Below are positions 22,634 through 35,859 of a stretch of 64,000 nt of DNA, one piece after another. Below the pieces are notes generated by a model. That model ran no database searches. It was not told where the DNA came from and saw only the letters and a program-made list of their open reading frames with translations. The position numbers were made by a program, and so were the translations under genes. The first letter of the stretch is position 1. Every line of letters starts with the position of its first letter. Source of the DNA: Adineta ricciae (Eukaryota > Rotifera > Eurotatoria > Adinetida > Adinetidae); assembly GCA_905250025.1 (NCBI GenBank), contig CAJNOJ010000136.1:128902-192901 (forward strand), in the 5' to 3' direction.

Positions 22634-24113
22634 TTTCGTTTTTGTATATTTCAATAGTGTACAAGTTCCGAGTGATGATACTTTTATTACCAATAAATGC
22701 TCAGAATATATATATATATTATACTATAACAATTGCAAAGAAAGTCACTTGTTCCCAATAGCATGTACTCATACTAATTTCTAAGAATAGTAAATATCGT
22801 ATTTTACAAGTTCTAACGTAGTAACTGGAATTATTCAAAAGAATTAGTTAGTAGTTTCATATACGGAAGCATCAGATTCTTTAAATAGCTATCAGGAAAA
22901 AGCCGAGCAGACGATGAATGACTTATTTCCTTCGTTATCAAATCTTTCTTTAAAATATCCAAGACAGACTCATGTACAGGCAATTAAACTTCGTCTGAAA
23001 AGATATTTTTCAAAAACACATGAGTCAAGTCATGTATAACACGCGTGATTTTTATGCATGCTATCTATTTAGGAATGTGGACATTGACATAGCTAAGTAT
23101 ACGAACTGCATAGTTAGATAGTCAACTGACACTTGATTACGTATACACATCCTTTGGAGAGGAAAAACGAAGTGGGATGTATCGAGAAGTGAGTCATGTT
23201 TATTTAGATATCACCTTATCTGTCTAGTAGAGGACGTACGCAATAGAATAGTTTATTGTTCGTAAAGTTGAAAAAAACAAGCGTAATAGGTTGCCATTCA
23301 GACGTGTCAGAAGCAAAAGCGTTAGTCATTCCAACAGCCACTTACTACAGGTATGTATTCATTTATATGTGTTGCGAGGAAACTTTTAGCAATTCGGCAT
23401 TATTTCGAGCATTATTCATCGATGAATAAGCAAATAGCGTACTGAGAAACTGACAATCCGAAGGAATTCCATTCTAATTAGCAGCGACATCTTTCTGTGG
23501 AAATCTAAAGAACCTTTTTTTATCCACTTAAGAGCATTGATCAGTCTTGATTTACTCAACAAAAACATCTTGAGAGGACAATCCATTGAATTACCGTGAA
23601 ATAATTGTAAAACATCATCGAAATCCGTTCGAGGGTCGAACATCCATCTCATGGCGGTCGCTTACACAAAGAACGCACGAAAAGCACGCGTTATGTTTCT
23701 ATTAATATGTTGATTATTTACGATTTTTTGGTCATTGATTATTATTCTATATTCCTGTGTATTTTGTAAAAGAAAATTGTCGCGTGTGGTCACCGCCGTT
23801 ATCACTCCTGTTCTCTATTGTTCATAGTGTACATAGGCCTTGTCTATCTATTCCCATTTCGTGTCTTGATTTATTTCGACGTTTTGTACCTATGTATAAA
23901 GTAAAAACGATAAGCAACCATTAAACATTGATCAATTTCAACTAACAAAACCCGGCTGATTATTTTGAACATTTTTCTATTTCTGGTCAAGCAGTGTTCT
24001 CTTTATTTCATACTTTCGATATAAATACAGTAAGTTCCACTCAATTAAAACGTGATTTTTCAGTGTTTTTTTCTGTTTTGCGTAGTTATTTCTATATACA
24101 TATATTTCCTGTT
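22634..24113. other. Intergenic region between the RLR gene and Pumilio
   Basis: About 1.5 kb. Contains an AT dinucleotide run (22706-22719) in the RLR 3' UTR and otherwise unremarkable AT-rich DNA. A 78-codon minus-strand open frame (23416-23652) has no recognisable domain. The last few hundred bases probably hold the Pumilio promoter and leader. Confidence 0.45.
22706..22719. repeat. (AT)n microsatellite
   Basis: Seven AT dinucleotides in the 3' flank of the RLR gene. Confidence 0.7.
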
Positions 24114-27100
24114 ATGTGGTCATCACAAGGAAATACCGATTACAGTTCGACTGGTAAATACATACTTGACTTGCCCACAATGTTTTTGAATCTATATTTC
24201 GTTGTATAGAGCGATCCGCTCATTCGGTTTCACAGCCAATCAATATGCCAAATCGACCATTAGATATGACTGCCGGTTATATTGACCCACACAGTGCGGT
24301 GTTTTCGCCCAAATCCACAGATCCAACAAATCTCGGTGTTAATATGTGTATGAATATATTGGACGGTGACAATTCACCACGTGTAAAAGATAATACTGTT
24401 AAAGATGTTTCACAACGTTTACAGAACATGAAAATATTTGTAAGTATCATTTTGAAAGTTTTCACTGATTTGCGAAGATCAATTTTCGATTGTCTATTTT
24501 TTATTTCAGACTGACAGTGATAATGATAAAAAACCACATGATAATTCAAATGAATATCATGCCGATGATGGTAAATCCGTTGAAACAGTAGGCGATAATG
24601 CTTTACCAAATACAAGTCGTAAACAATCACCACGAGCATCACCTGGTCATATTCATAATGACTTACCAAATGGTAATACCAATGAAAATCTTGCTACCAA
24701 TGATCCTATAGGCCCTCACAATGATATTAATGATAGTGGCTTACCATCAGTACATTCGGTAATGAATGGTATGCCGACAGCATCTGTACCGATTCCTTTC
24801 CAACGAATGCAAACAAATGATGCTCAACAACAAATGTTACTTTACCAACAACAACAACAGCAACAACAAGCGTAAGCAAATCTTTGAAAATATTTCTTCC
24901 AGGAGAAAACACTAGTCATTTTGATTTAGTTATCAAGCACAACAGTATCAAATGCTACAACATCAAGCTACTCATTATGAAATGGATCCACGTACTACAA
25001 ACTTTCAATCATTCGACTATACAATAATTCAGCCACAATCGTAAGTGTAGCTTCAGTTCTAATTCATAAGATTTTTATTTTATTTTAAGATATGAAAGTC
25101 AATCAATCATATCTGCCTTCAACCCACAAGCACCAGGTACGAATCAACAAGATCCGCAACTAGCTAATCTTGCTCAAGGCCCACTCATGCCTTGGCTACA
25201 AACTACAGTCGCTGCATCTCAACAATCTGGTAATCAACAGCCACCATATGGTTCATCGTCTAATCAATACATACTTAACAACAATCAAGACAATTATTTA
25301 CAAACATTAGCAAATTTTCATCAATCACCAGCTACACATCCATCATTTCAACCGCAGTATTGGTCCGCAGTACCTCCTGCTCTAGTGTTCCCAGCTCCAC
25401 CACAAGCAATGTTAGCACAACAACAAACACTAAATAACGAACCACAATCCCCACAATCCAAAGCAAATAATGCGAATAATCGACCTTTGACACCGTCGAA
25501 TTCAAATGATTTATTGAGTACATCACAACCAAATCAACCACCATTTCTAAGCATGCCGCGTGCTGCACAAACACCAGGTACGAAACATACGAATGAGTTC
25601 CTTTTCTCGGCTTATATAAATCATGTTCTTCTTTCTTATTAGTGAACTTTCCATTCTATGCAGCTGCATCGCCAACATTTCTCGATCCAAATCTAATGAT
25701 GCAATCATCTCGAGCACCCAATGGTTCACCTGGTATTCGCATGTATCAACAACAAGTACCAATTCCAAGTATTTGATTTCTAGAGGAAACTTCTCAATAT
25801 TCATGATCTATCTCTTCTTGTAGTCAATACAAATAATCAAGGTGGTCTTTATGGAAGTCCAGTAGCAGGAAGTTCGCTTTCAAGTTCATTCAATGGTAAG
25901 TCAACAGTAGAATCTTACTGATCCGAGATATGAAATGAAACTGAGGAGTTCAATTGATTTATTGAGAGAAAGAAGTAGGCGTCTTTTCTTGTGACTTTAT
26001 TACAATGGAGATTTGTCATTTCATAACATGCTTGTCGGATTTAATTGGATGCGGTTGTCAATGATTTGTTATTATAAAACGCGCTGTTTGTTTTACTCTT
26101 TCCATTCTGCGGACATTTTTAGCAGGTTGTTTTCGTTGCGATATTAATCGAGAGAAACAGATGAACAAATTAGACAGTATCTCTTCAATTAAAATGATTC
26201 TACTTCATAGATGCATACACTGTTCCAAATCAGCGACGTGATGGTTCCATAGTTGATTTCTCTCGATTTCCAGGTGATCCTCGTTTATCTAAACAAGGTC
26301 AACAGCAGCAACAAACGCCAATGTTTCATGGCCAAATTAGTGGTCTACCACCATCACCTGCTTATAACAATCTAATACCATCAATGACTCCCCCGCCGAC
26401 TTCCAATAACGCAACATTCGATGGTATCTTCAATACTCGATTCTTTCCTTCGAATGCTCCATCTACTGGTGGATCTCAACAACAAATCCTCAATGGTAAC
26501 GAAATGTACGCTGGACGTCGTAGTGTCGGCAGCATCAGTGGAACAATGCCAAGTTTCTATCCTCCAAATGTATTCGGTGGTAATGGAAACAATGTTAATA
26601 ATATGCCAGGAAATGGCAATGCGCGTGATGCCAATATCAATCGAAGTAAATTATTGGATGACTTTCGCAATAGTCGAATGCCGAATTTACAATTACGTGA
26701 CGTTATTGGTCATTTTACTGAATTCTCCATGGATCAACATGGCTCGAGATTTATACAGCAAAAACTAGAACGTGCAACTAATGGTGAAAAAGATATGGTG
26801 TTCAAAGAAATTCTTCCTAATTCATCTCAATTGATGACTGACGTCTTCGGCAATTACGTTATTCAGGTGAGAGAAAGGTTACCAATCGAATGACTCTCAT
26901 TTTTCTTTTCTTTTTCTTCAGAAATTTTTCGAATTCGGTACAACGGAACATAAGGGTCTTTTAGCTCACCGCATTCGCGGAAATGTTTTAACACTTGCAT
27001 TACAAATGTATGGTTGTCGCGTAATTCAAAAAGCCGTCGAGACCTTACCTAACGAATTTCAGTTACAAATAGCACGAGAGTTAGAAGGCAATGTTGTTAA

Positions 27101-28946
27101 ATGTATTGAAGATCAAAATGGTAATCATGTTATCCAAAAATGTATTGAATGTTGCTCGGCTGATAGCATCGAATTCATTATCCGGGACGTGACAAGACAA
27201 GTTTTTTCACTCTCTGCACATCCATATGGCTGTCGGGTAATTCAGCGTATATTGGAAAATTGTAATGAATTTCAAACACGACCTATACTGGATACTTTAT
27301 ACAATGAATTAGACAATCTTGTTCAAGATCAATATGGTAAATCTCAATGTTGCAAAAATACTTTATTGTGTTTTCTTTGTTTTAAGGAAATTATGTTATT
27401 CAACATGTGTTAGAACACGGTAAACCCGAAGATCGTGGCCGAATTATTAGTGCTATAACCGGTCGTGTGTTGCAGTTGTCTCAACATAAATTTGCCAGGT
27501 AAGAAGCATGATGAATGAATGTAAACTAATTACTCTATTGTTCATTTTCATTTTTTTAGTAATGTGGTGGAAAAATGTGTAACATTCGCTACGAGGGATG
27601 AGAAAAGACAATTGATCGATGAAATTATCACATCGGGCGACGGGTAATGATGATGATTTGATGTTACTTAGAATAAGACGATACGAATTTCTTTCGTTCT
27701 AGACCAAATTGTGCATTGTTAACAATGATGAAAGATCAGTTTGCTAATTATGTTGTGCAAAAAGTAAGTTGTTTCTTTGCAATTGATTCGAGATACATGC
27801 ATACCCGATATTCATAAGTAGTAGAAAGAAACGGTTAGAAATTAAGCTTTTCTAAGCTATCTCTAACTATTTTTATACTAACCGTATCGAATGACTCGAT
27901 TCGGATATGCCAAATAATACCAGTTACTTGAAAGTAGTCCGCTGAGAGAGTCTCTGATCAATTAGATATCTTCATATACATTCCGATGACTTTGAAAATA
28001 CAAGCCTTGTATAGATCACGCGAGTTAAATTGCTTAGTTGTTCTTATTGCCGTTCTCAAAATTTCCTAGCTAATGCATCACGTCTTTATTCTCTTCCGAA
28101 CCGCCCACTCAAGATTGCGGCGTCGCCTATGATCTAATCACATATGCAAGCGAAAAAAAAAACAAAGTCTCAGCTATATAAACTAGAATCGCGAGTTCTA
28201 TAAAGTGCACAAACAACAGTAGATGTACTCTTCTTTTCGAAAAGGAAATCTTTCATCGTGAGTTTAACTTTCTTTCTGTCAAACCCTTGATTTTTGTATA
28301 GTCTATGAAGCTAAAGAACAAAGTCTCTTCGCTGTATTATTTCCAGTCATTTACTTGTTAACTTTACATGCTATATAGCTATTTATATCATCAAAAATGA
28401 AATATGACGAGCGAACATTCAGTTCAATATATATATGTGACAATAGGAATTGCTTATATTATTCGCAGTCATTCAGTTTTTTATATTAAAATACATTAAC
28501 AAAAAAACTTGACATCAAAGATGCTTTGTTTCGGAATGATCTTTCTTAACTTCCTACGCATTGCCATCATTAAATATCCTCTCACGAATCTTTTCATAGA
28601 CAATAGCAGCTTTTTCTATTATACTTTGTGTATATGCAATCTCAAAAGAATTCTATTGAAAAAATCTTTTTTTACATCATCTTCTTCCTCTGATCTTGTA
28701 TTTTGCTTAATTAATAATCCAACAACCAAGTACACTTTTCTTTGTTCGAACTAGATGATCGATGTTGCCGAACCAGCTCAACGAAAAATTCTCTTACAAA
28801 AAGTTCGACCACATATTCAATCGCTTCGCAAGTTTACCTATGGCAAACACATAATCACTAAACTTGAAAAATATCTCAGTAAAACTGCAGACATGCCTGC
28901 AATGTCCTCATCAAATTCAAACGGTTTACCACATTATGACAATTAA
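24114..28946 (+). CDS. PUM: Pumilio RNA-binding translational repressor
   Basis: Long protein with a low-complexity Gln/Asn/Pro/Ser-rich N-terminal half (polyQ near 24845-24870) and a C-terminal Pumilio homology domain from about 26640. Eight PUF repeats are visible with base-reading residues: [64 protein letters not shown]. This series (SR-Q, NY-Q, CR-Q, NH-Q, CR-Q, NY-Q, SN-E, NY-Q) equals that of animal PUM1/2, so the predicted target is the standard 5'-UGUANAUA element. The domain closes with [16 protein letters not shown] and stop 28946. It binds 3' UTRs in the cytoplasm and recruits deadenylation. Start [13 protein letters not shown] is the first in-frame ATG; more 5' exons are possible. 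One intron (27764-28754) is far longer than the rest. Confidence 0.95.
27764..28754 (+). other. 991-base intron inside the Pumilio RNA-binding domain
   Basis: Runs from GTAAGT after FANYVVQK to AG before [11 protein letters not shown]. Neighbouring introns are 50-320 bases. It has no coding exon I can recognise. It includes a TATA-like element (tatataaac near 28190) and the 8-mer TTGTATAG twice (about 28012 and 28298). It may contain an old insertion or a regulatory element. Confidence 0.7.
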
Positions 28947-30376
28947 CGCACACATACATATATATATATACATGCTATTTTTGTTTTCTCTCGCGCTCTC
29001 TTCTTCTCTCTATTGTTCTCTAGCTAGTTTGTTTGTTTTCTTCGTTTTTCATTGCGTGACAGTGGTCGCCCTCAAACTTTGTATGTTTGGCTTTTTTGCT
29101 CTGTACATACATATACATATTATATATTATAACTGGCTCAGGCGATGTGTTATAGTCTTGCCAGCCTCACACTGTGTTGATGATCATTCAAAGAGATTTT
29201 TTTGTTATATTATTTTTCTTGTTGTTGCTCAAAAAGAAAACAGAAGCAAAGCACCCAGAGAAAAAAAAACTCACGAATCATGATTCTGTACAGTTTTCTT
29301 GTTAATCACCTGTAATCGATTCAGTTTTCTATAAGTACCTTTCTGTGTATGTTTTTGTGTGCGTAATTCATATAATGTAAAGAAGTTTCATTTCAACTGT
29401 CGTACACTTTTCAACTAAAGGAAAAAGGAAAAAAACTTTCATATGTGAATTCATACTCGAACGGTGAAAGAAAAGAGACATTTTTTGCAAATAGTTTATT
29501 GACCGCTGCGCGCACAGTTTATTTTTGTTTCCGTCTTCGTTGTCTACATCCCTGTTTTGTTCTTGTTCTCTCAGGCGAATGTGTGTGATACTGACACACA
29601 TTTCACTACTTTACGCATACGTACGGTTTTCTCTCTCCCTCTCTTTGTTTACTGGGTTTCGTATATAGATGGTTTTTTTTCTTTTTTTTTGTATCCAGGA
29701 ACGATTTTGATGTTTTCTTTTTCGTCAAACTTCAATCTGTTTAACTTGTTCTGGTTCTTTCTTTATGTAGTGAATGACCTGGTTTTCTTCTTTTGTTCTT
29801 TTGTTTTCTTTTCATAAAGTCTCAGTTTTTTTCTCTTTCTTCTTTTGTTTGCTCTTCTCTTTTTCTCTCTATTCATCTGTTTGCATCACCCAACTATACA
29901 TGTACTACTAACGAAAAATAAATAGACAGAGAAAAAAAAACTCAAGATCTGCATGCTTTCTTCTTGGACGTTCAACGGGGAAAGAATAAATTTATAAATA
30001 TTCATCTTATTCGATAAGTAGGCAGACAATCAATGTTGACTTGCAAAAATCTTTTGTGGAAGGGAAAAAAGTTGACTTGTGAGCTTGAACGACTGTTATA
30101 ATGTCCTCCTATTCATTAGCATAAGCAATGATTAGAGGAAGACGTTGAAGAAGGATATTCAAGTAGATCGAGTGACAATTAGCCTTTTGTATGAAGCGAA
30201 CGCGTCATCGTTTCTCGCCGCCATCCATCTTCCGCTCCAATGCAAATAAAACTTCTTCTCTCGCTTCTTTTCTTTTTCCGCTTCTCCAGATTCCTATAAT
30301 TCATAAGTAATATTTTATATTCATGGATAGTCAAAATCTACCACAAGTTTATCGAGTAGTATAGTACAAAATAATT
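28947..30376. other. Pumilio 3' UTR and promoter region of the first vWA gene
   Basis: T-rich low-complexity sequence (TTTTCTTT runs, 28980-29880), AT/CA microsatellite-like DNA at about 28950-28975, and several AATAAA signals (for example near 29917). Open frames here are poly-Phe/Leu artefacts of T-richness. No gene is seen. Confidence 0.5.
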
Positions 30377-31612
30377 ATGCGTGCACATCATCAGCTTTCC
30401 AACTCAAGTCAATCTCCTCCACCGTATCGAAACAACATGCAACATGATAATCAACCTATCAACTATAATAGACCGGCCGAAGAACGTATGGCTGATTTTC
30501 AACAGCTTGTTGCTCGTTATGAGAGTAAGATATTGACGAAGATTTCCTTGTGACATTGAACTAGAAACTACTTGTTTCCTCTTTTTGTCAACGATTATTC
30601 AGTTAATCATACATTTGCAACCAAATTACGCGTTCTCGAAGGTTACGAAATCGTCTTCATTTGTGATGATTCAGGCTCGATGAATACTCCACTCGGTAAT
30701 TTCATTTCGATCGTCTATTATCTCGACGGAATTGCATTATCTGATTATTTTAGGCGATCTCTCCGGCCCGTTTGATAAAATGCCATCACGATGTAACTGT
30801 GGATATTTTTGTTTTCTTTTTGCATCGTAATTTTTCTTAATTATAGGGGATGAACTTAAACAAACAGTGTCAATTGTAGTTGATCTAGCAAGTGTTTTCG
30901 ATCCCGATGGCGTCGATATCTATTTCCTTAATCGAGAACCTATATTTCATGTTCAAAATTCCGAACAATTGCTTCCAGTTTTTGCCATTCCTCCGGCTGG
31001 TATATTGTCTAAAGGAGAACATGCACATCAATTGATTAACATCATATTATTTTATTTATTCAGGTCCCACACCAATTGTTCCTGTTTTCCGACGAGTACT
31101 TCGTGATAAGCAACATGAAATCGAAGAACGTAAATTACTGATACTTTTAGCAACCGATGGTGTTCCAACTGATAATCAAGGTCACCGAGATATTCGTTCG
31201 TTTGAATACGTACTTAAACAAGAACGTAAACCAACTGACCGTATTCCCGTCACTATCATTGCCTGTACAGATGACAATGATTGCATAGGATACTTGAACG
31301 ATTGGGATAAGAAAATTCCCAATCTTGATGTTGTTGATGATTATCGAAATGAGAAAAAAGAAATTCAAGGACGGCAAGGAAAGCATTTTCCATTCAGTTT
31401 TGGTGATGTATGTCCTGTTTGGAATCGATCTGACGATCAACATTGACTTGCATTTGATTTGTTTTCTTAAGTATGTCGTGAAAATTTTGATGGGTGGTGT
31501 GGATAGTTGGTTCGATGATTTAGACGAAAAGAAAGTGACAACGGATGGCTATGGACGACCGAGTACAAGCGGCGAGTCGAAACGAAGGAAGAGAAAATGT
31601 CTTATTCAATAA
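30377..31612 (+). CDS. von Willebrand A domain protein with CaaX box, copy A
   Basis: First of three tandem paralogues. The N-terminus has a PPPY motif (SPPPYR), a WW-domain ligand type. A vWA domain follows: YEIVFICDDSGSMNTPLG carries the MIDAS signature D-x-S-x-S, and RKLLILLATDGVPT and TIIACTDDNDCIGYLNDWD are its central strands. The tail is strongly basic (ESKRRKRKCLIQ) and ends in the CaaX box CLIQ, predicted for farnesylation because X is Gln. Likely a membrane-tethered cytosolic vWA protein; no signal peptide. Exon joins verified at about 30525/30601, 30694/30754, 30793/30845, 31002/31064 and 31409/31471. Not a copine, since no C2 domains are present. Cellular role unknown. Confidence 0.82.
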
Positions 31613-32511
31613 TTCGACGAAATTTCAGTGTTTAGCAAGGAAACTGCACACGATGTTTCACATTATCGACTCTGGTGATTATTTAGTTCTGCACAAAATT
31701 ATCGAAAATGTTCCACATCTATTTTTGCTTTATAATTAATTTCAATCCAAATCATTCAATGGAAAATATTGTGTGATTTTCTAAAACGAAAATTTCATTT
31801 CCAAACGTGGAACAAAACAAATGCACAAATTATTTTACTTTATTGACATCTACGTGTGAATGATGTATATATACATATATATTATTCTTTTGACTGTTTG
31901 TGTTTTTCAGCGATTCTACCATCGATACTTCCTCATGGTTTTTATTTATGACTGGCTGGATGTTCATGACTTCTTTTTTCTAATGGAATAGTTCTAAGAA
32001 AGGAATAAAATTTTTAGTAAAAACAGAAAAAAACTTGACTAAGATGAAGAAGGTCAAATATCAGACATTTTCTACGCTGACAGCAAAAGTCGTAAAGGAG
32101 AAAAAGCGAGGAAAAGAGAGAACATAGTAGCATGTTGCTAGTTGCAATCAAGAAATTGTTTTCCTCTTTCTTCTTGTGTTATTTGTCTACATATCGTCAT
32201 CGATGAATTGTCGTTAAAATGAAGAAAGACAACATACTACTTCGCCGTCAGTTATTACTCACGATACCTGCGTAGCTCCTTCATTTTCATTGTTTAGGTA
32301 ATGACGAGAGGAAGATATTTATTAGATAATACAATGCAATGACTTTTCACGGTGTTTTATGTCCTTCTGTTTCGTGTCTTTGAGTAAATATATTTGCTTT
32401 AAAGATTAAATAGAGACAGCAAGGCAACACCAGATGCACATATTTTTTCTGTCTCTTTCCCTCTCTCTCTCTCTTTCTTTCTTCTAGTTTCAAATTCATT
32501 AGTTGCTTATT
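31613..32511. other. Spacer between vWA copies A and B
   Basis: AT-rich, with a CT-rich tract (about 32451-32486) ending in an acceptor (cttctag) 26 bases upstream of the copy B start codon, consistent with a trans-splice or 5'-UTR acceptor. No other feature. Confidence 0.5.
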
Positions 32512-34198
32512 ATGTATCCTCAACAGTACCCAACATCAACGGCAGCATCAGCTCCACCTCTTCCGAACCAATATTCAAATTCAATTGGGTTCAATTCTCC
32601 ACAACAAAGTAGCAATGTTTCAACGAGTGAAGAGCGCCTGAGAAAATTTCAGTATCTCGTCGATCGATACGAAATCAATCGAACGTTTGCGACAAGATTA
32701 CGTGCTTTAGATGGCTATGAAATCGTGTTCATTGTCGACGGTAAGTGAAATTGATGAGAAACAATCAAACGAATTGGAGTTTTCATCGAAAGAAGATGAA
32801 CTCCATTGGAATAGAAAAAGAAACCTTTTTTTAGGGTCATTTTTTATTCTATTATACTCTCTAGAGAATATACGCTACTATGTAGTATTGTGAAAAAGAA
32901 TAATGGTAAAATGAGAAATTTTTTTATTAGAAGCTTTGTTCTAATGATATCCTATTATTTATTAATACCTCTCATTTGCTAAAAGCGTCAGAAAATGCAA
33001 GTAAGATTTCTCTAACGGCAGTGTGAGTTTTCTTCTTTTCTTTTTCACGAATATTTCCTATTAAACGAATGAAGTGTATCATTTTTCGACTCATATGTTC
33101 CACAAGTTTCCTTCTTCTCTTTAGTTTGCTTCTTGGGGACAAAGATTTCTAATTTATTATTTAAACATTGTCAACGTTCCTATTTGTTTTTTTTTCTTCA
33201 TGTAGATTCCGGATCGATGAATACCCCTCTAGGTACGACCGTTTTCTTTTCCAATAGAAAATTTCAATTAAATCAAGCAAGATTTTTTTCACCTTCTAAG
33301 GTGATGCATCGAATCCATACGAGCAAACTCCGAGAAGATGGGATGAACTCCGACAAACCGTTTCAATCGTCGTCGACATCGCTTCTGTGTAAGCTTCTTT
33401 TTCATCGTTTGTTCTACAATATTTTCTTTCTGATTTCATTTAGTTTCGATCCCGATGGTGTTGGTAAACAAAACACTTGAGCACGAGTAATCAAATTATT
33501 TGTTCTCAATTCTTTAGATGTATTCTTCTTAAATCGTGAACCTTTACGGCATGTGAAGAGTTCCGAAGAACTCGTTCCCATCTTCGCCATACCACCTACG
33601 GGTCCGACTCCTATCGTTCGAATTCTTCGATACGTTCTCCGAGAGAAACAACTTGAAATTCAAGAACGAAAACTACTCATTCTAATCGCCACCGACGGCG
33701 TGCCAACGAATGAACATGGACAACAGGATATCAAATCGTTTGAATATGCACTTCGCTATGATCGAAAACCCGTTCAGCGTGTCCCGGTAACGATCATTGC
33801 TTGTACAGACGATAATGATTGTATTGGGTATGTCATTTGCGTTCAATGATACTCGTCTTCTCATATGTTTGATAAATATAGTTATTTGAATGATTGGGAT
33901 AAGAAAATTCCAAATCTTGATGTTGCTGATGATTACAGATCGGAAAAAAAAGAAATTCTCAAAGCTCAAGGGAAAGACTTTCCATTTAGTTTTGGTGATG
34001 TATGTTAATCAACATATGAATTAAACATTTTTCTATTTAAAAATAATCTTTTTCTTTCTCTTTCTCAAGTATGTTGTCAAAGTTTTAATGGGTGGTATAG
34101 ACGAGTGGTTTGATACACTTGATGAACATCGAGTCAAGAGTCGTACTCCGTCAGGTCGACGTTCCACAAGCAAGACCGATAAATGTGCGATTTTATAA
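32512..34198 (+). CDS. von Willebrand A domain protein with CaaX box, copy B
   Basis: Paralogue of the flanking genes. It starts MYPQQYPTSTAAS; its proline-rich head lacks a PPxY motif. The vWA MIDAS is split by a 466-base intron: GYEIVFIVD | DSGSMNTPLG (exon resumes near 33207). Conserved strands RKLLILIATDGVPTNEHGQQ and TIIACTDDNDCIGYLNDWD follow. The tail RRSTSKTDKCAIL ends in CaaX box CAIL (X = Leu, geranylgeranylation type). Between MIDAS and WDEL it carries an insert (GDASNPYEQTPRRW) of a size shared with the other copies. Frame is continuous across every join, so it appears functional. Confidence 0.82.
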
Positions 34199-35859
34199 AA
34201 CGAGAAATCTTTTTCTTGAGCAAATTTGCATTTTTTGTTTATATTCCGCTTTAAAAATGATTTCGTATGTGTATGTATGTATGTATGCATGTTTTTATCT
34301 GTTGTACGGTACTTTTTCAACTTCATAATTGGTTTTTCCAGTTGATAATTGTTCTATAAGCAAAACAGACACTGAATAATTAATAATGATGATAACTAAA
34401 ACAATAAAAACTATGTACTTACAATCAATTGTCAATAAATTCTATGAAAAAGATGATTTTCATCCAGCGTTTCGTAGACGAGTATTTCAACGATGTTGAA
34501 TGTTTTTGTAGGAGAAAGATTCGATAGACCCGAAAGTTATTATGAAGTTACTCGATAATATGAAAACAATCGTGACTAAATAAATTCTTTGCTTTTATTA
34601 AGATTGAGAGATAGATATATTTGATTTGACAATCGCATTAGCATCATTAGCTAATATATGAGATGTGCTTCTTCAAAGACTTCTGTAATTTTCGAAGTCC
34701 AATATTATTCACGAGATTTCTTCGACTGTTTGACATCATTTTCAGTAGTACGCTTAGCAAAATCATAGGCACTTGAAGAAGTCGATTTTCTTCTATTCTA
34801 TTGAGCATAAAGAGAGGTGTGTAATATACATATATTACTTTTGTCATCGTTCAATGTCGTATATGTAATAATTCGTTCGGGAATAATATTGATAACGAAG
34901 TGAATAAATGCGAAGTTCAGAAGATGGGAAATGAAAGAGTAAACACGTTTCAAAGTTCAAATCGTGATCATTTGTAGAATAGACACGGCCTGGAGTTGAT
35001 TTCGGAATGAAATTGTGCATTTATCATGAGGATATGATTGTTCTTCGAAATTCAACTGATAAATTCGTTTGCAACATCACTTCTTATCATTTCAGCTCTT
35101 TGTCACCGAAAAACAGATTATGGTCGGTCATTGCGTCAACTATGTCCTATTTTTCGTAAACTATTTCGGTCGGAAGATGGTTTTTGACGTAACTGATGGT
35201 TTGTCAGCTGTAACATGATCGAAAATCTTTCGAATTCAGAAATATCGTCGATAACTGTAATTCTCTAACTACATATTCATTCTACACCTACTCATTCATT
35301 TGTTTTCCAGTGAAATGCTATATTTCGACAAAAGTCCTTTTGTCTATATAGTCATCGCTCATAAACATTGCCTTGGTGTTCTTTTTCTTGTTTCATCGAG
35401 TTTTTCTTATCATATCATGGTGTTTGTTTTCCTTTTTATCTTCTTTTACACCAACAAAACATGCTTCTTGGTTACACTGGTTAATCATATGTCAATTCCA
35501 TGGACCTCATCGCGATCGTCATTCGAGAACGAAAAATCTATTGAGAGACAATCAGCCCTGTTTGTTCGTCTTTTGAAAGATTTATTTGACGTAAATGTGA
35601 ATAAATTCGAGTCGTGATGATTGAGAAATATACGTCACCGTTGTCGAATTCTAAAGAGAATGTAAAGTATGTAGGAGAAAGATTACATACGTTAATGCTG
35701 ACGTCGAGTCAAATGACGTTAAACCAAATTACAGAACGAAAGAATTGTCTTTTTTCGCTTTATATACACCAAAATTCTTCTATATATTAGTTTTTCGTTA
35801 CTTACAGAACGTACTCATATTCGACGAACATTTTCAAATTGAAAACTATTATTATTGAA
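34199..35859. other. Spacer between vWA copies B and C
   Basis: About 1.7 kb with no recognisable exon. Contains a GTAT microsatellite (34265-34287), AATAAA-like signals around 34400-34435, and a possible acceptor (cttacag, about 35807) upstream of copy C. Longest open frames (for example 35300-35617) are Phe-rich without a family signature. Confidence 0.45.
34265..34287. repeat. (GTAT)n microsatellite
   Basis: Imperfect tetranucleotide GTAT/GTATGT array just beyond the vWA copy B stop codon, in its 3' UTR. Confidence 0.7.

Noticed and set aside
23416..23652. 78-codon minus-strand open frame starting MRWMFDPRTDFDDVLQL
   Set aside because: No splice partners, no recognisable domain, and isolated in AT-rich intergenic DNA; likely chance.
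28509..28754. 81-codon open frame inside the long Pumilio intron
   Set aside because: Phe/Leu/Ser composition typical of AT-rich non-coding DNA; it ends exactly at the acceptor by chance.
27764..28754. Solo LTR or MITE inside the Pumilio intron
   Set aside because: A TATA-like element is present, but I found no convincing TG...CA ends, terminal inverted repeats or target-site duplication.
28970..29820. Phe/Leu-rich open frames after Pumilio that resemble membrane proteins
   Set aside because: They arise from T-rich 3' UTR sequence; no start context or homology.
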